Below, in pieces: positions 55,731 to 64,000 of a DNA stretch of 64,000 nt (the first letter of the stretch is position 1; every line of letters starts with the position of its first letter). The notes under the pieces are model-generated. The model saw nothing but the letters and a program-made list of their open reading frames with translations. It made no database searches and was not told where the DNA came from. The stretch spans positions 146,932,344-146,996,343 of the forward strand of contig JAOWCC010000577.1 of assembly GCA_030867875.1 (NCBI GenBank), written 5' to 3'. This DNA is from Actinernus sp. WN-2022. Taxonomy: Eukaryota > Cnidaria > Anthozoa > Actiniaria > Actinernidae. The translations under genes and the position numbers were made by a program.

Positions 55731-56453
55731 TGTGCTCAAATAAGGAAAACAGTTTTTACCCGAAATTGATCCCTGAAACAGGCCTTAACATGCTTGAGAC
55801 ATTAGTCAAATTTCGGGTAAAAACTGTTTTCCTTATTTCAGCACAGCCTAGTATGGTAAGTACGCCAAGTTTCTCACGATAATCGGTATCGCCATTCTTG
55901 ACTACCTTAAGTGGTTTGTGTGTAGTACAACGTGTCACGTGGTCTGTCACGTGACTTAGAACACGAAAATCGGTAAATCAAAAACGCGGCTCCGAGTTTA
56001 AAATAGCTAGGATGATGAGTGGATATGTTTAGTTAAGGTTGAAGCCTTTTACCTAAATCAACTTAGAAAAGATGACTACAATGTTTCGTTAACGAGTAAT
56101 TAAGGTGAACATATGCAAAATAGGTCACGTGACTTTTTGTACCCTTAATATCTCCTTATCTTTACATGATAGTCATCTTTTCTAAGCGTGATCTGAAACA
56201 CTGCGGAAGGAGTAATGTTTTAGCAGGGTTACTTTATATTCATATGTTATCGTCGCAGCCGCATTTCACTTAAACTATTTTATATAATCATGACGTCATC
56301 GATCACGTGATACGACAACCATCCACTTAACAAATTTAAGGAAGTTGATATTAGTATTATGGTGTAATTAGTGTTTGTTTAAACTGTTATTTCTGTCAGA
56401 AAACAATTTTTATCGTACATCTACTTTCCTTTAAATGAACCAGGCCTTAATGT
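55731..56453 (+). repeat. Dispersed repeat, copy 2, with terminal hairpin
   Basis: Reverse-orientation partner of 14128-14763. The right end is TGAACCAGGCC then TTAA. The left end has been turned back on itself: AAGGAAAACAGTTTTTACCC (about 55742) and its complement (about 55818-55837) form arms of about 40 bp around 37 bases. Contains GTCACGTGAC at 55946 and 56124 and TGACGTCA at 56291. Confidence 0.8.
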
Positions 56454-56599
56454 ATTTATGCTCGTGTCCGGTTTTTACAGTATTTGCATTGCAAATAATT
56501 TCACATTCCACACTTGTTTGTGTTTCTTCTATTGTATCTTTACCATATATAAGATACTTAGATTAAGCGTTCTTCACTCTCAGGGCTACACTACTACGA

Positions 56600-56950
56600 A
56601 TGAATCGACAGTTAATTTTGTATGCTTTATTTCAGTTTTTCAAGCAGCGCCCTCTGTTCACTCAGACGTCGTCGCCACTTCTGATACCATCTCCCCTCAG
56701 AACTTCAGTAATTTCGTCCGTCAACGAAAACATCCAGCACCCGTTTCCAGAACCAAGTCGACATCTGCTTCAGGTCATTGGAGACGTAACTGCCTGTATA
56801 CACAACATACACCCGGCTCTACAACGAAAACCAAGCCAGTGGCACAAGCGGAAAATATCTCCAATATACTAGTAGCATATCTAATAACGAACTAGTAAAA
56901 GATCTTATTAAAGGTAAAGAACATTACACTCTAAACGAGACAATTACGAG
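56600..56950 (+). pseudogene. DIRS 2 gag-like remnant
   Basis: Two overlapping frames (to 56872 and 56895) show SSVNENIQHPFPEPSRHLLQ and ALQRKPSQWHKRK. The position just upstream of the RT suggests gag. Weak by sequence alone. Confidence 0.4.
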
Positions 56951-57179
56951 TTCGAGGGTAATTAAGTCACACGATAAGTGTTATACCCAGTTATATTGGC
57001 AAAGGTACACTCAGAGAACATATTAATTATTGTCAATATCGGAGAGACATGAAGATCAACCACCAGCGATGTCATTAAAGATTATAGATAAAGGGAGATA
57101 CAATTCCTTTTATTACCACGCCTTCGCCAGAAACGTTTTCTAATAACTCCCGCGAAGCAGTCTAGACTAGACGGTGTTA

Positions 57180-58380
57180 CAGAAGAACCCACTGTAGTTA
57201 ACCCGATTTCGGCTTCGGTGTAAAAAATCCGGTAAAAGTGGTCATCTTGGATTTAAGACACGTAAACAAATATATTGGTAATTTTTTTATTAATTTTCCA
57301 CGTGATAATTTCATGTATGGCCTGAAATCAGGTTTTCGTCATTTTATCAGACATACCTAAGATGGTTCTGAGGCTTTACTAGGTCAGCCTTCTAAGTCTT
57401 TACCCTTTTTGTGCTCACAGTTCTTGCATTCGAATTATTCACAGCTCCATATATCTGTATCAAACTCGTTAGAGAGTTATTTTGACAGTTCCCGTAACGA
57501 TTCTTTATTTATTTATAACTTCCTTTGTCGTCAGGATTTCTTACAACTGAATATTTTCGAGCGGTTGTAATGGTGATTTGAGTATAATCATATTATATCC
57601 AATCCATAAGATAAAGGCGACAATACGCAGGGACGGGACAGAAATCTTGAACGTTTCACGGGTAAGATTTTTTCTATGGGTTTCGTCTTCGACTATATCA
57701 CTAGAGTCGTGTCAAGTTATTCACAATTAGATATAATCAATAGATCTTCTTGGGATTCTGTCATTCTCAGTTCGACAACGTACACTTACTGAGCTGTATA
57801 TTGGCAAGTAATTTTACCAAGCGCATCTTGAATAATCAGCTTATTAGATATACAAGGGTTGTTATTCCGACGCTAATGCTACAACATTGCTCATCACACT
57901 TAGCTTAGAATGACATGGATGTTAACCTAAGTTCTACTCACCGGGAACTCATAGCCATTTCGTTAGGTCTGGGATCTTTTTGTATACTGTTGTATACGAT
58001 TAAAATGGTATACTGATAATCAGTGTTACACGTGTGTCGAAGATTTAAGCATGCAAGCATCGCTTTAGAAATATTTTACTGTTATCTACTCAGTAACATA
58101 ATATTTGAAGTCGTATGGATCCCTAGAGATCAGAATCAGCGAGCTGACTTTCTCAATAGAATTGTAGATTAAGTTAAGAGATAATCTTTCGATATGGCCC
58201 AAACAAATTGGGTTCCTACACAGTTGACAGATTCGCGAGTATGAGAACAAATCGCTCGTTCTTCCTATTTATCTCATCCCTAAAGTTTTTACTCATATTT
58301 GTGCTAGACGTGTAGGGATTTATTTGTATGTTGCCTTATTGGCCCTCGAGCATGTTTTGCCCATGGATACATATAGTGGT
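57180..58380 (+). pseudogene. DIRS 2 RT and RNase H remnant
   Basis: With frame corrections, 57195-57290 gives NPISASV and KSGK, then VVILDLRHVNKYIG, a DIRS RT signature. RNase H follows: RLKWYTDNQ at about 57998, and VVWIPRDQNQRADFLNRIVD at 58112-58170. After that come a VDRFASMRTNRS segment (58222) and a PYWPSSMFCPWIH segment (58335-58375), the usual DIRS RNase H tail. Stops and shifts throughout. Confidence 0.8.
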
Positions 58381-58607
58381 ACAGGCCACCGTCGCGATTT
58401 TTTATCGATACCTGCTGACTGACTTATCGTATCGGTTTACGAGTTAGGTTCTAATGAGAACTCCATGTTCAGTTCACCTAAACTTTTGCTCGGCCGTAGT
58501 ACTCTACGATTCGATGGAGCTAAGTACAGTTGTTATTTTATTATAATTTCATCAGGACGCGATCGATTATAGAATTCAGGTAACGGAAGTTCTAGGTGGG
58601 AATCTGA

Positions 58608-58925
58608 TCATTTAGGTCCACTTGGACCCAGTCACAAATAAGTTCACACGTGTCATGTTTATAGATTTTGCAAACCTAACCTGAGTTTAAGGCGCTCATT
58701 ATATCTTTTGGGCCCACTTGGACCCGGTCACAAATACGTCGACGTGTATGTTTATACCTTGGGACCACTTGGACCTAGGCACTTACTGTTCACGCATGTT
58801 AATTATACATTTTGGGTCCACTTGGACCAGGTCACAAATACGTTCACGTGTGTTATGTTTATACCTTGGGACCACTTGGACCCTTGGATGATTTTGTACC
58901 CTTGGTGATAATTGAAGGACCACTT
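58608..58925. repeat. GGTCCACTTGGACC repeat cluster
   Basis: Five or six copies of G(G/A)(T/C)CCACTTGGACC-type boxes, alternating with GTCACAAATACGT(T/C)(C/G)ACGTG and TGTTTATACCTTGGGACC. A stray copy follows at 61182-61196. The boxes are near-palindromic. Confidence 0.8.
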
Positions 58926-58973
58926 GAACCTTAACACGTTACGGAGCAATGCAGTGCTGTTCATGGAACACCT

Positions 58974-59209
58974 ACAACCCCTGCCATTTAAGTCGGACCT
59001 CTTCAGCAATTTCCGGCTATTTTTAACACAACCCCCCTCCCCCATTTGGCGAGAAGACCGAAATGTTGCCTTTCTATCCCAACATTGTGAAGGGGGAGGG
59101 GGACAAGCGAAGTCATAAAAAATCGCGGCAATCTGTCAGAGGAGTTCGTTCAGTGTTCTAAATAGCCTTATTTTGTCGAGCGGTCCGTACTTAAATGGCG
59201 AAGGTTGTA
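58974..59209. repeat. 236-bp direct repeat, left
   Basis: Starts ACAACCCCTGCC and ends GGCGAAGGTTGTA. Contains a nested stem-loop (59030-59104): outer CCCCCTCCCCC/GGGGGAGGGGG, inner AATGTTG/CAACATT around CCTTTCTATCC. Confidence 0.92.
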
Positions 59210-59890
59210 TGAGGCGAGATTCTAGGTAGCCGCACATGGTATAATTGTTGATAACGTCCAGGCAATTTAACGAAAACAGCTCAAAATGAGAGGCGGTAGT
59301 AAACACTTGGTGGGTATACGGGTGGGCTTGTCAATTGGAAATTTTATGAAAAAGCCCGATACCCCGGGAGAAAAAAATATCCGAGGGCGTATCCAAATAT
59401 TTTACTTGTAATTACAATAAATAATTCAGTCAAATAGATAGAATCCCTTTTTTATGAAGCTGTAATTAATAGGTAGCCTTATCAGAAGTCTATGTTATGG
59501 ACTTCTGGCATTATTCACAAAAATAAAATAAATCGAGTTGTACCTTGCGATACTAGGCTGTGGGGAATTGACATTTACAAATAAATAACAAGCTCGTAGG
59601 GAGATCGAGAGGGAGATTTTAAACTTGCAACATATGTCGCGACACGGGTTGTACATTTCACTGGAACCGTCTGAGACCCAACACTCCTTCGGAAAGCACT
59701 ATTGAAGGTTTGACATTCCCTTCACGAAGGAAACACCGACACTTTGTACCGGAAAAGAAGAACTGACCTTAGTTCGCGGAGGTGTGTTGGAGGAGATCGA
59801 AACAGAGATGATGCAGGTTCATTGGAGAGTTTTTCATTTCACTCAAATATCTTTGAGGGCGAGCAGCTTGCTGTACCAGCGTGCTCTTGG
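59210..59890. other. Interior of the 2.2-kb unit, left part
   Basis: AT-rich. A - strand frame at 59954-59769 (QVRQSSKSTLVQQAARPQ) may be a displaced continuation of the 60687-60370 frame beyond the foldback; no motif recognised. Confidence 0.4.
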
Positions 59891-60402
59891 AGCTTTGCCG
59901 AACTTGTTTTCTTCCACCGTTAGCGTGACATATATAGTTGGTGTAACGTGACAACGGTTCACCATACGGTTCACCAATCTATTTGAGTAATGCTGACCAA
60001 AGCCGCTGGAAATTCTCTCTTAAACCAATTTACATCGCTAACAGATCCGGTATATTTTACATTTCTGTATTATTAAAGCCTCTAGCGAACATTTTCGCGC
60101 ACTCCGACACGTTTCTCATGGTGAACCGTAGTTTGAAAGAAAAGTTAAGTATGTTTTTTTATTGCAACGGTTCACCATGCGAACCGTGTCACAGTGCGCG
60201 ACTATTTTCGCTAGAGTCATTCATAATACGGAATTGCAAAATATACAGGATGTGTTAGCGATGTAAATTGGTTGAAGAGAGAATTTCCCCCGGCTTTGGT
60301 CAGCATTATCGAATAGATTGGTGAACCGTATGGTGAACCGTTGTCACGTTACACCAACTATATTTCACGCTAACGCTGGAAGAAAAGAAGTTCGGCAAAA
60401 CA
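59891..60402. repeat. Foldback with arms of about 240 bp
   Basis: 59891-60131 and 60167-60402 are near-perfect inverted copies (GCTTTGCCGAAC, TAGTTGGTGTAACGTGACAA, ACGGTTCACCATACGGTTCA ...), with a spacer of about 35 bp. ACGGTTCACCAT motifs recur inside. It cuts the end of the - strand frame at 60370. Confidence 0.88.
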
Positions 60403-60687
60403 CCGAGAATAACCTTGAAAAACCTTGTGGTTATTTTGCTCCCAACCTTCGATAACGGCTTGGGCAAAGCTTTCTCTGTTGGGAAATTTCTCAGTGTCGG
60501 CCCTACTATAAGTCAGTAGATATATTGTTCGCTGAATTCGGCCCTCAAGCTCGGCATTATTAACACAGCTGATATGAGTCGTGATCGAAAATTCGTTAGC
60601 CGTTTCAAATTTTGGCGCATGCACGGCTTTAAACAATGAATATTCACAAGCTATTGTGACTTTGAAATCGTAAATGTGTATCGGCAT
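60370..60687 (-). pseudogene. Truncated unknown protein, possibly Rep-like
   Basis: 105 codons from ATG 60687 (MPIHIYDFKVTIACEYSLFK). A middle part NNAELEGRIQRTIYLLTYSR, then DTEKFPNRESFAQAVIEGWE. From memory this resembles the N-terminus of uncharacterised coral proteins thought to carry an HUH-Rep plus helicase; that is unverified and no catalytic motif is in this piece. The last residues are encoded by the foldback arm, so the natural C-terminus is lost. Confidence 0.4.
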
Positions 60688-60699
60688 TAATCAATTTAG

Positions 60700-60937
60700 T
60701 AAAAATGTATTTAATTTTAGAATTATATTTTTTAAAGCCGTAATTCTATATTTTTTTCTTATGTACGCCACCCCTCCCCCCTACTTTTATGACGTCATAT
60801 AGGTATGACGTCACTGTATGTATGGTCATATTAAGAATTTCATTTGGTGCCCATTTAGAGACAAAGACGGCTCAAAAAAGCTAGCACAATCTACTGAAGC
60901 TAATTATATGCCCTGGACCAGGGTGCCGTTCGCTCAG
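60700..60937. other. Interior of the 2.2-kb unit, right part
   Basis: Upstream of the 60687 frame. Two TGACGTCA sites (60790, 60806) eight bases apart, as in the Ty3 LTR. Confidence 0.5.
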
Positions 60938-61173
60938 ACAACCCCTGCCATTTAAGTCGGACCTCTTCAGCAATTTCCGGCTATTTTTAACACAACCCCC
61001 CTCCCCCATTTGGCGAGAAGACCGAAATGTTGCCTTTCTATCCCAACATTGTGAAGGGGGAGGGGGACAAGCGAAGTCATAAAAAATCGCGGCAATCTGT
61101 CAGAGGAGTTCGTTCAGTGTTCTAAATAGCCTTATTTTGTCGAGCGGTCCGTACTTAAATGGCGAAGGTTGTA
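60938..61173. repeat. 236-bp direct repeat, right
   Basis: Same sequence as 58974-59209 by eye; followed by GGTCCTCAACGGGACCACTT. Confidence 0.92.
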
Positions 61174-61199
61174 GGTCCTCAACGGGACCACTTGGACCC

Positions 61200-61735
61200 G
61201 TATCCAGCCAGTCTAGGACCTCTGGGAGTCGTGATGCGCGACTGAATCATAATAGAGATAACAGTTCACTTGAACATAGTTATAAGCGCAAATCCAAGTT
61301 TCTATAGATCGGATAATTAGATAAATCCACTTGGATACTTAATCTATTACCGATATAACAGAATATTGAATGTATTTCTAGACAGCGCAAGGGCAGCAAA
61401 AATATTTTTGCATTAATAATTCATTTTGTCGAATTTTCATACAAACCTTCTAAAACCTAACCCCCAAATTTGAAAAAAAACTAACCATTTTAAATCCCAA
61501 ATCATTAATAGAACGAGTCTAAATACACCTGAACTTAATGGAGAATTTAGCGAAGTTTTCAAGTGTTTTCAAGCTAAGGGTACTTTTGCTTTAACAATTT
61601 CAGGACATGCTTACACTGAGAAAGTGCCAATAGAGGCGATGGACGTTCGTTTTTCCTCAAGCTCTCTAGCTTTTGTAAACCATAAAAGTTTATGGTCTTT
61701 AATATTAAACGCTACATAGGGCAGATAATACTGCC
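61200..61735. other. Spacer between the 2.2-kb unit and recombinase remnant
   Basis: AT-rich; no supported coding. Probably decayed DIRS 2 sequence. Confidence 0.4.
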
Positions 61736-61739
61736 TCGA

Positions 61740-62290
61740 TTATTGCAGAATTTAAAATATGGTGCCAAGATAGCGATCATTTTCTGGTATATATTTGCCA
61801 GCTATGACTTTATCCGGTTCACTATTTCTTCAATCAATGTTGGAAGGTAAAAAAAAAAAAAGTTCAAATACTTATTAATTACTATGTTATAAACTGGACA
61901 CATAAAATAGCAGGTTTGAAGACGACTTTCCTTGTAATAGATTCATTGTTAACGGCAATTGTTGAAGCTTCGAAAGATAACACCCAAATGAACTTGCTAG
62001 GAAAGTACATCCGATAACTCCGGATACTATTATAACTATTCATGCCTATTTCGAAGAGAGTAGTAATCTACTTGGTACTAGATCACTACCATGTGTCAAT
62101 TATCTTATGCTGGATTCTTCAGAATCTCAGAACTATTGAATATCAGAAATAATATAATATTTCTTGAAGATCGTCTTACGATTTTAATTGAATCAAGCAA
62201 AACTGATAAGTACAGAGACGGGCATGGGTTTACATTGCGAAAACGTTCAATAAGACATGCCCATACTATTATTTACCGCTGAACTGACAT
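61740..62290 (+). pseudogene. DIRS 2 tyrosine recombinase (N-terminal two thirds)
   Basis: In shifting frames: FKIWCQDSDHFLVYICQL, YVINWTHKIAGLK and KVHPITPDTI; then an open frame from 62091 with MCQLSYAGFFRISELLNIRN (box I, catalytic R in FRISEL) and LIESSKTDKYRDG. It ends before the H-x-x-R and tyrosine. Homologous region to DIRS 1 at 43472-43801 and onward, but a different family by sequence. Confidence 0.82.
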
Positions 62291-62308
62291 TCGTCACGCT
62301 CATATCGC

Positions 62309-62576
62309 TGTAACGTGCCGAGTTAACGCTTCTGTGCTGGCCTTCTACGGCCGGCCAGCACCGCGAACCAAGAACGACGCACACACCGAGCCACGAAGCA
62401 GAACTTACTTTATTGAAATGTTCGGTCGCCTTTATACAAGAAGAATTCCATGACTACGCGATCCACACAGGACGTTCGAGGTCTTTAACTATAAGGTCAT
62501 CTAGGTGTGTCATGAGTCATAACCGTGATAAGATTACAAGGCTGTTCGTAGGTCACGTATATTAATGATCGTCACA
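62309..62576 (-). repeat. LTR (complete copy)
   Basis: On the + strand it starts TGTAACGTGCCGAGTTAACG and ends GATCGTCACA. Includes an inverted GGCCGGCC-type stretch (CTACGGCCGGCCAGC). Confidence 0.8.
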
Positions 62577-62588
62577 CTATTCCCTCTG

Positions 62589-63910
62589 TATGCAGTTTTC
62601 GTCCCGAAAGCAGATCTAAGTTTACACAAATAAAAGTAGAACAGAAAACACATTTTGTAAAACATTACATAAATTTACGGCCACTACTAATATTACTGGA
62701 TTGCGCTCCCTATAAACATCGCTTGCGTGTCAGTTGATCTTCCTCTTACAATTTGGAACAAAAGTGAATATCTTCAATCAAATATAATAACTCAAATATA
62801 ATAACTAGATTTTCGTACTGCGTAACCAGAGCGCCAAGAAATTCATTGGTCTACTGCCCTTACGTTCCGACTTACTGTAAATTAAATGTTTTAAATCTTC
62901 TTAAATTCCTCTTAAATTAATCTTAATGCAAAACTCTCTGATTGACCTAACACATGGTCACAACAACACGTTTTCTTAATTTAACAGAAACTCGTACAGT
63001 TAGCGGGTCTGCCGTGGAATACGGACTTACCTATTTACTACCAACGTAACTGCGTTTTCTCTCTCTAATTCATCTCTTGAACTATCACTCATCTCTTGAA
63101 CTATTACTCATCTCTTTAACTCTGAAAATACTAAAATACCTTTATATAAACTCTTACAGCTATCTCGCGCTGGTCTGCCGTAAGGACTATACGGACTTAC
63201 TTTTCCAACATAACTGCCTAATTTGACTCATCAGTCATCTCTCCAACTTCCTCGCTTTAATACAACTAACATATACATTTCGATTTTAAAATCATGCGTG
63301 CCTTACAATTCCTCTACCTATACATTCGCATATCCTGTTCTAAGGTTACTCCTTAACACAAGAATAGTTTATATACTCTAAAACTTAAAAATACGATCCA
63401 CTTGAAAACCGACATAAAACAAAACTTACATTACTCAATATCAAGTTCGTAAACTGTAAAGTTCTTATGGTATACCAGGAGTCTTGACTGTCGTCTGCAT
63501 GCTCACAGGCTGCTCCAGCCACTCGGCTCTTACATTCGGTTCATCGCTTGTGTGTATGACTTGTCCGACCATTTTTTTCTCGATCCCTTCGGTTCATCGC
63601 TTGCGTGCATGACTTATCCTATAATTTTTTCTCGATTCCCTCAGCACTTCTATAAGGGTATGAGGTTCTCCTCTCTCGCATACTTTCCATTTTTTTACTA
63701 GTCCAGTGGTCTTTATAAAGTCGCCGGTCGACCACGTCGACGACCTGAAGTCTGCATCGCCACTCGGCTACTGCTCCACTGCCCTGAAGAATACCATGCT
63801 GCCCTCAAGTGCTCAGCTGCATTACACGGTTCTTTACTTCTTGTTCGACTTGATTGTTAGATTCGCTCTTTGACATCACACTCTGTTCTTTTTATACGTG
63901 AACGATCGAT
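62589..63910. other. Interior of the short LTR element
   Basis: No coding frame. Local tandem repeats: CATCTCTTGAACTAT (63071-63115), and GGTTCATCGCTTGYGTGYATGAC twice (63538 and 63590). Confidence 0.6.
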
Positions 63911-63931
63911 CCCGCCGCTTGCCACCAGATT

Positions 63932-64000
63932 TGTAACGTGCCGAGTTAACGCTTCTGTGCTGGCCTTCTACGGCCGGCCAGCACCGCGAACCAAGAACGA
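63932..64000 (-). repeat. LTR (partial, cut by window end)
   Basis: Repeats the first 69 bases of the LTR at 62309 without visible change. Confidence 0.85.

Larger units (their letters stand above)
58974..61173. mobile_element. 2.2-kb unit with identical 236-bp terminal direct repeats
   Basis: Positions 58974-59209 and 60938-61173 look identical, 1964 bp apart. Between them are a foldback (59891-60402) and a truncated - strand frame (60687-60370). I see no primer-binding site after either repeat, no polypurine tract and no target duplication, so LTR retrotransposon is not supported. It could be a terminally redundant insertion of a circle of about 2 kb, or a transposon of unknown type. Confidence 0.7.
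56560..62290 (+). mobile_element. DIRS-type retrotransposon 2, decayed and interrupted
   Basis: Gene order gag (56.6-56.9 kb), RT/RNase H (57.2-58.4 kb), then a 3-kb block of other repeats (58.6-61.2 kb), then tyrosine recombinase (61.74-62.29 kb). It is + strand, opposite to DIRS 1, and more decayed. The outer ends were not found. At 62309 an LTR element cuts it, so the rest of the recombinase should lie beyond the window. Confidence 0.75.
62309..64000 (-). mobile_element. Short LTR element, incomplete at window end
   Basis: LTR of 268 bp at 62309-62576; its first 69 bp recur at 63932-64000, where the window ends. Orientation is -: purine-rich CAGAGGGAATAG (complement of 62577-62588) abuts the left LTR, and TGGTGGCAAGCGGCGGGA (complement, near 63911-63928) lies next to the right one as a likely primer site. 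The interior is only about 1.36 kb with no ORF, so it is non-autonomous. It is inserted in DIRS 2. Confidence 0.75.

Noticed and set aside
58974..61173. LTR retrotransposon with 236-bp LTRs
   Set aside because: No TG...CA ends, no PBS, no PPT, no target duplication and no pol; kept as a unit of unknown type.

Overview
This window looks like nuclear DNA of a cnidarian, most likely a hexacoral (stony coral or sea anemone); that assignment is inference. The sequence is AT-rich, holds intron-containing animal genes with GT-AG junctions, and carries the retroelement mix common in cnidarian genomes: Penelope-like, CR1-type LINE, Mag-type Ty3/Gypsy, DIRS-type, tRNA-derived SINEs and many MITEs. I find no bacterial operon, CRISPR array or plasmid feature.

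Only two host genes are supported. On the + strand, 18216-28982 encodes a complete five-coding-exon SLC16-family (monocarboxylate transporter-like) 12-helix carrier of 438 residues; its introns are full of LINE, MITE and minisatellite sequence. On the - strand, 51532-49183 encodes a two-exon Rab11-family GTPase of 220 residues. Upstream of the Rab gene lies a compact putative promoter with one GTCACGTGAC box and two ACCGGAAGT boxes.

Region by region: 0.9-4.1 kb, a Penelope-like remnant and a head-to-head Penelope-like dimer inserted in a minisatellite; 4.4-9.4 kb, a Ty3/Gypsy (Mag-like) element with near-identical LTRs but broken ORFs, its gag split by a MITE; 10-16.5 kb, LINE tails, an inverted-repeat element rich in TGACGTCA, SINEs and dispersed repeats; 16.9-18.07 kb, a 42-bp minisatellite beside the transporter gene; 18.2-29 kb, the transporter; 29.5-36.4 kb, LINE B inserted in LINE A, which is inserted in a MITE-like repeat; 36.6-38.9 kb, an unrecognised GC-richer degenerate block; 38.9-42 kb, LINE, SINE and MITE sequence; 42.2-47.65 kb, a LINE split by a DIRS-type element; 49.2-51.7 kb, the Rab11-like gene; 52-56.5 kb, MITEs, a LINE fragment and a repeat; 56.6-62.3 kb, a second, decayed DIRS-type element; 58.97-61.17 kb, a 2.2-kb unit bounded by identical 236-bp direct repeats; 62.3 kb to the end, a short LTR element running off the window.

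The most informative signals are the insertion junctions. Several nested elements can be removed on paper to give an intact target, which gives relative ages and, for the DIRS element, the integration mode (no target duplication). The least explained object is the 58.97-61.17 kb unit.
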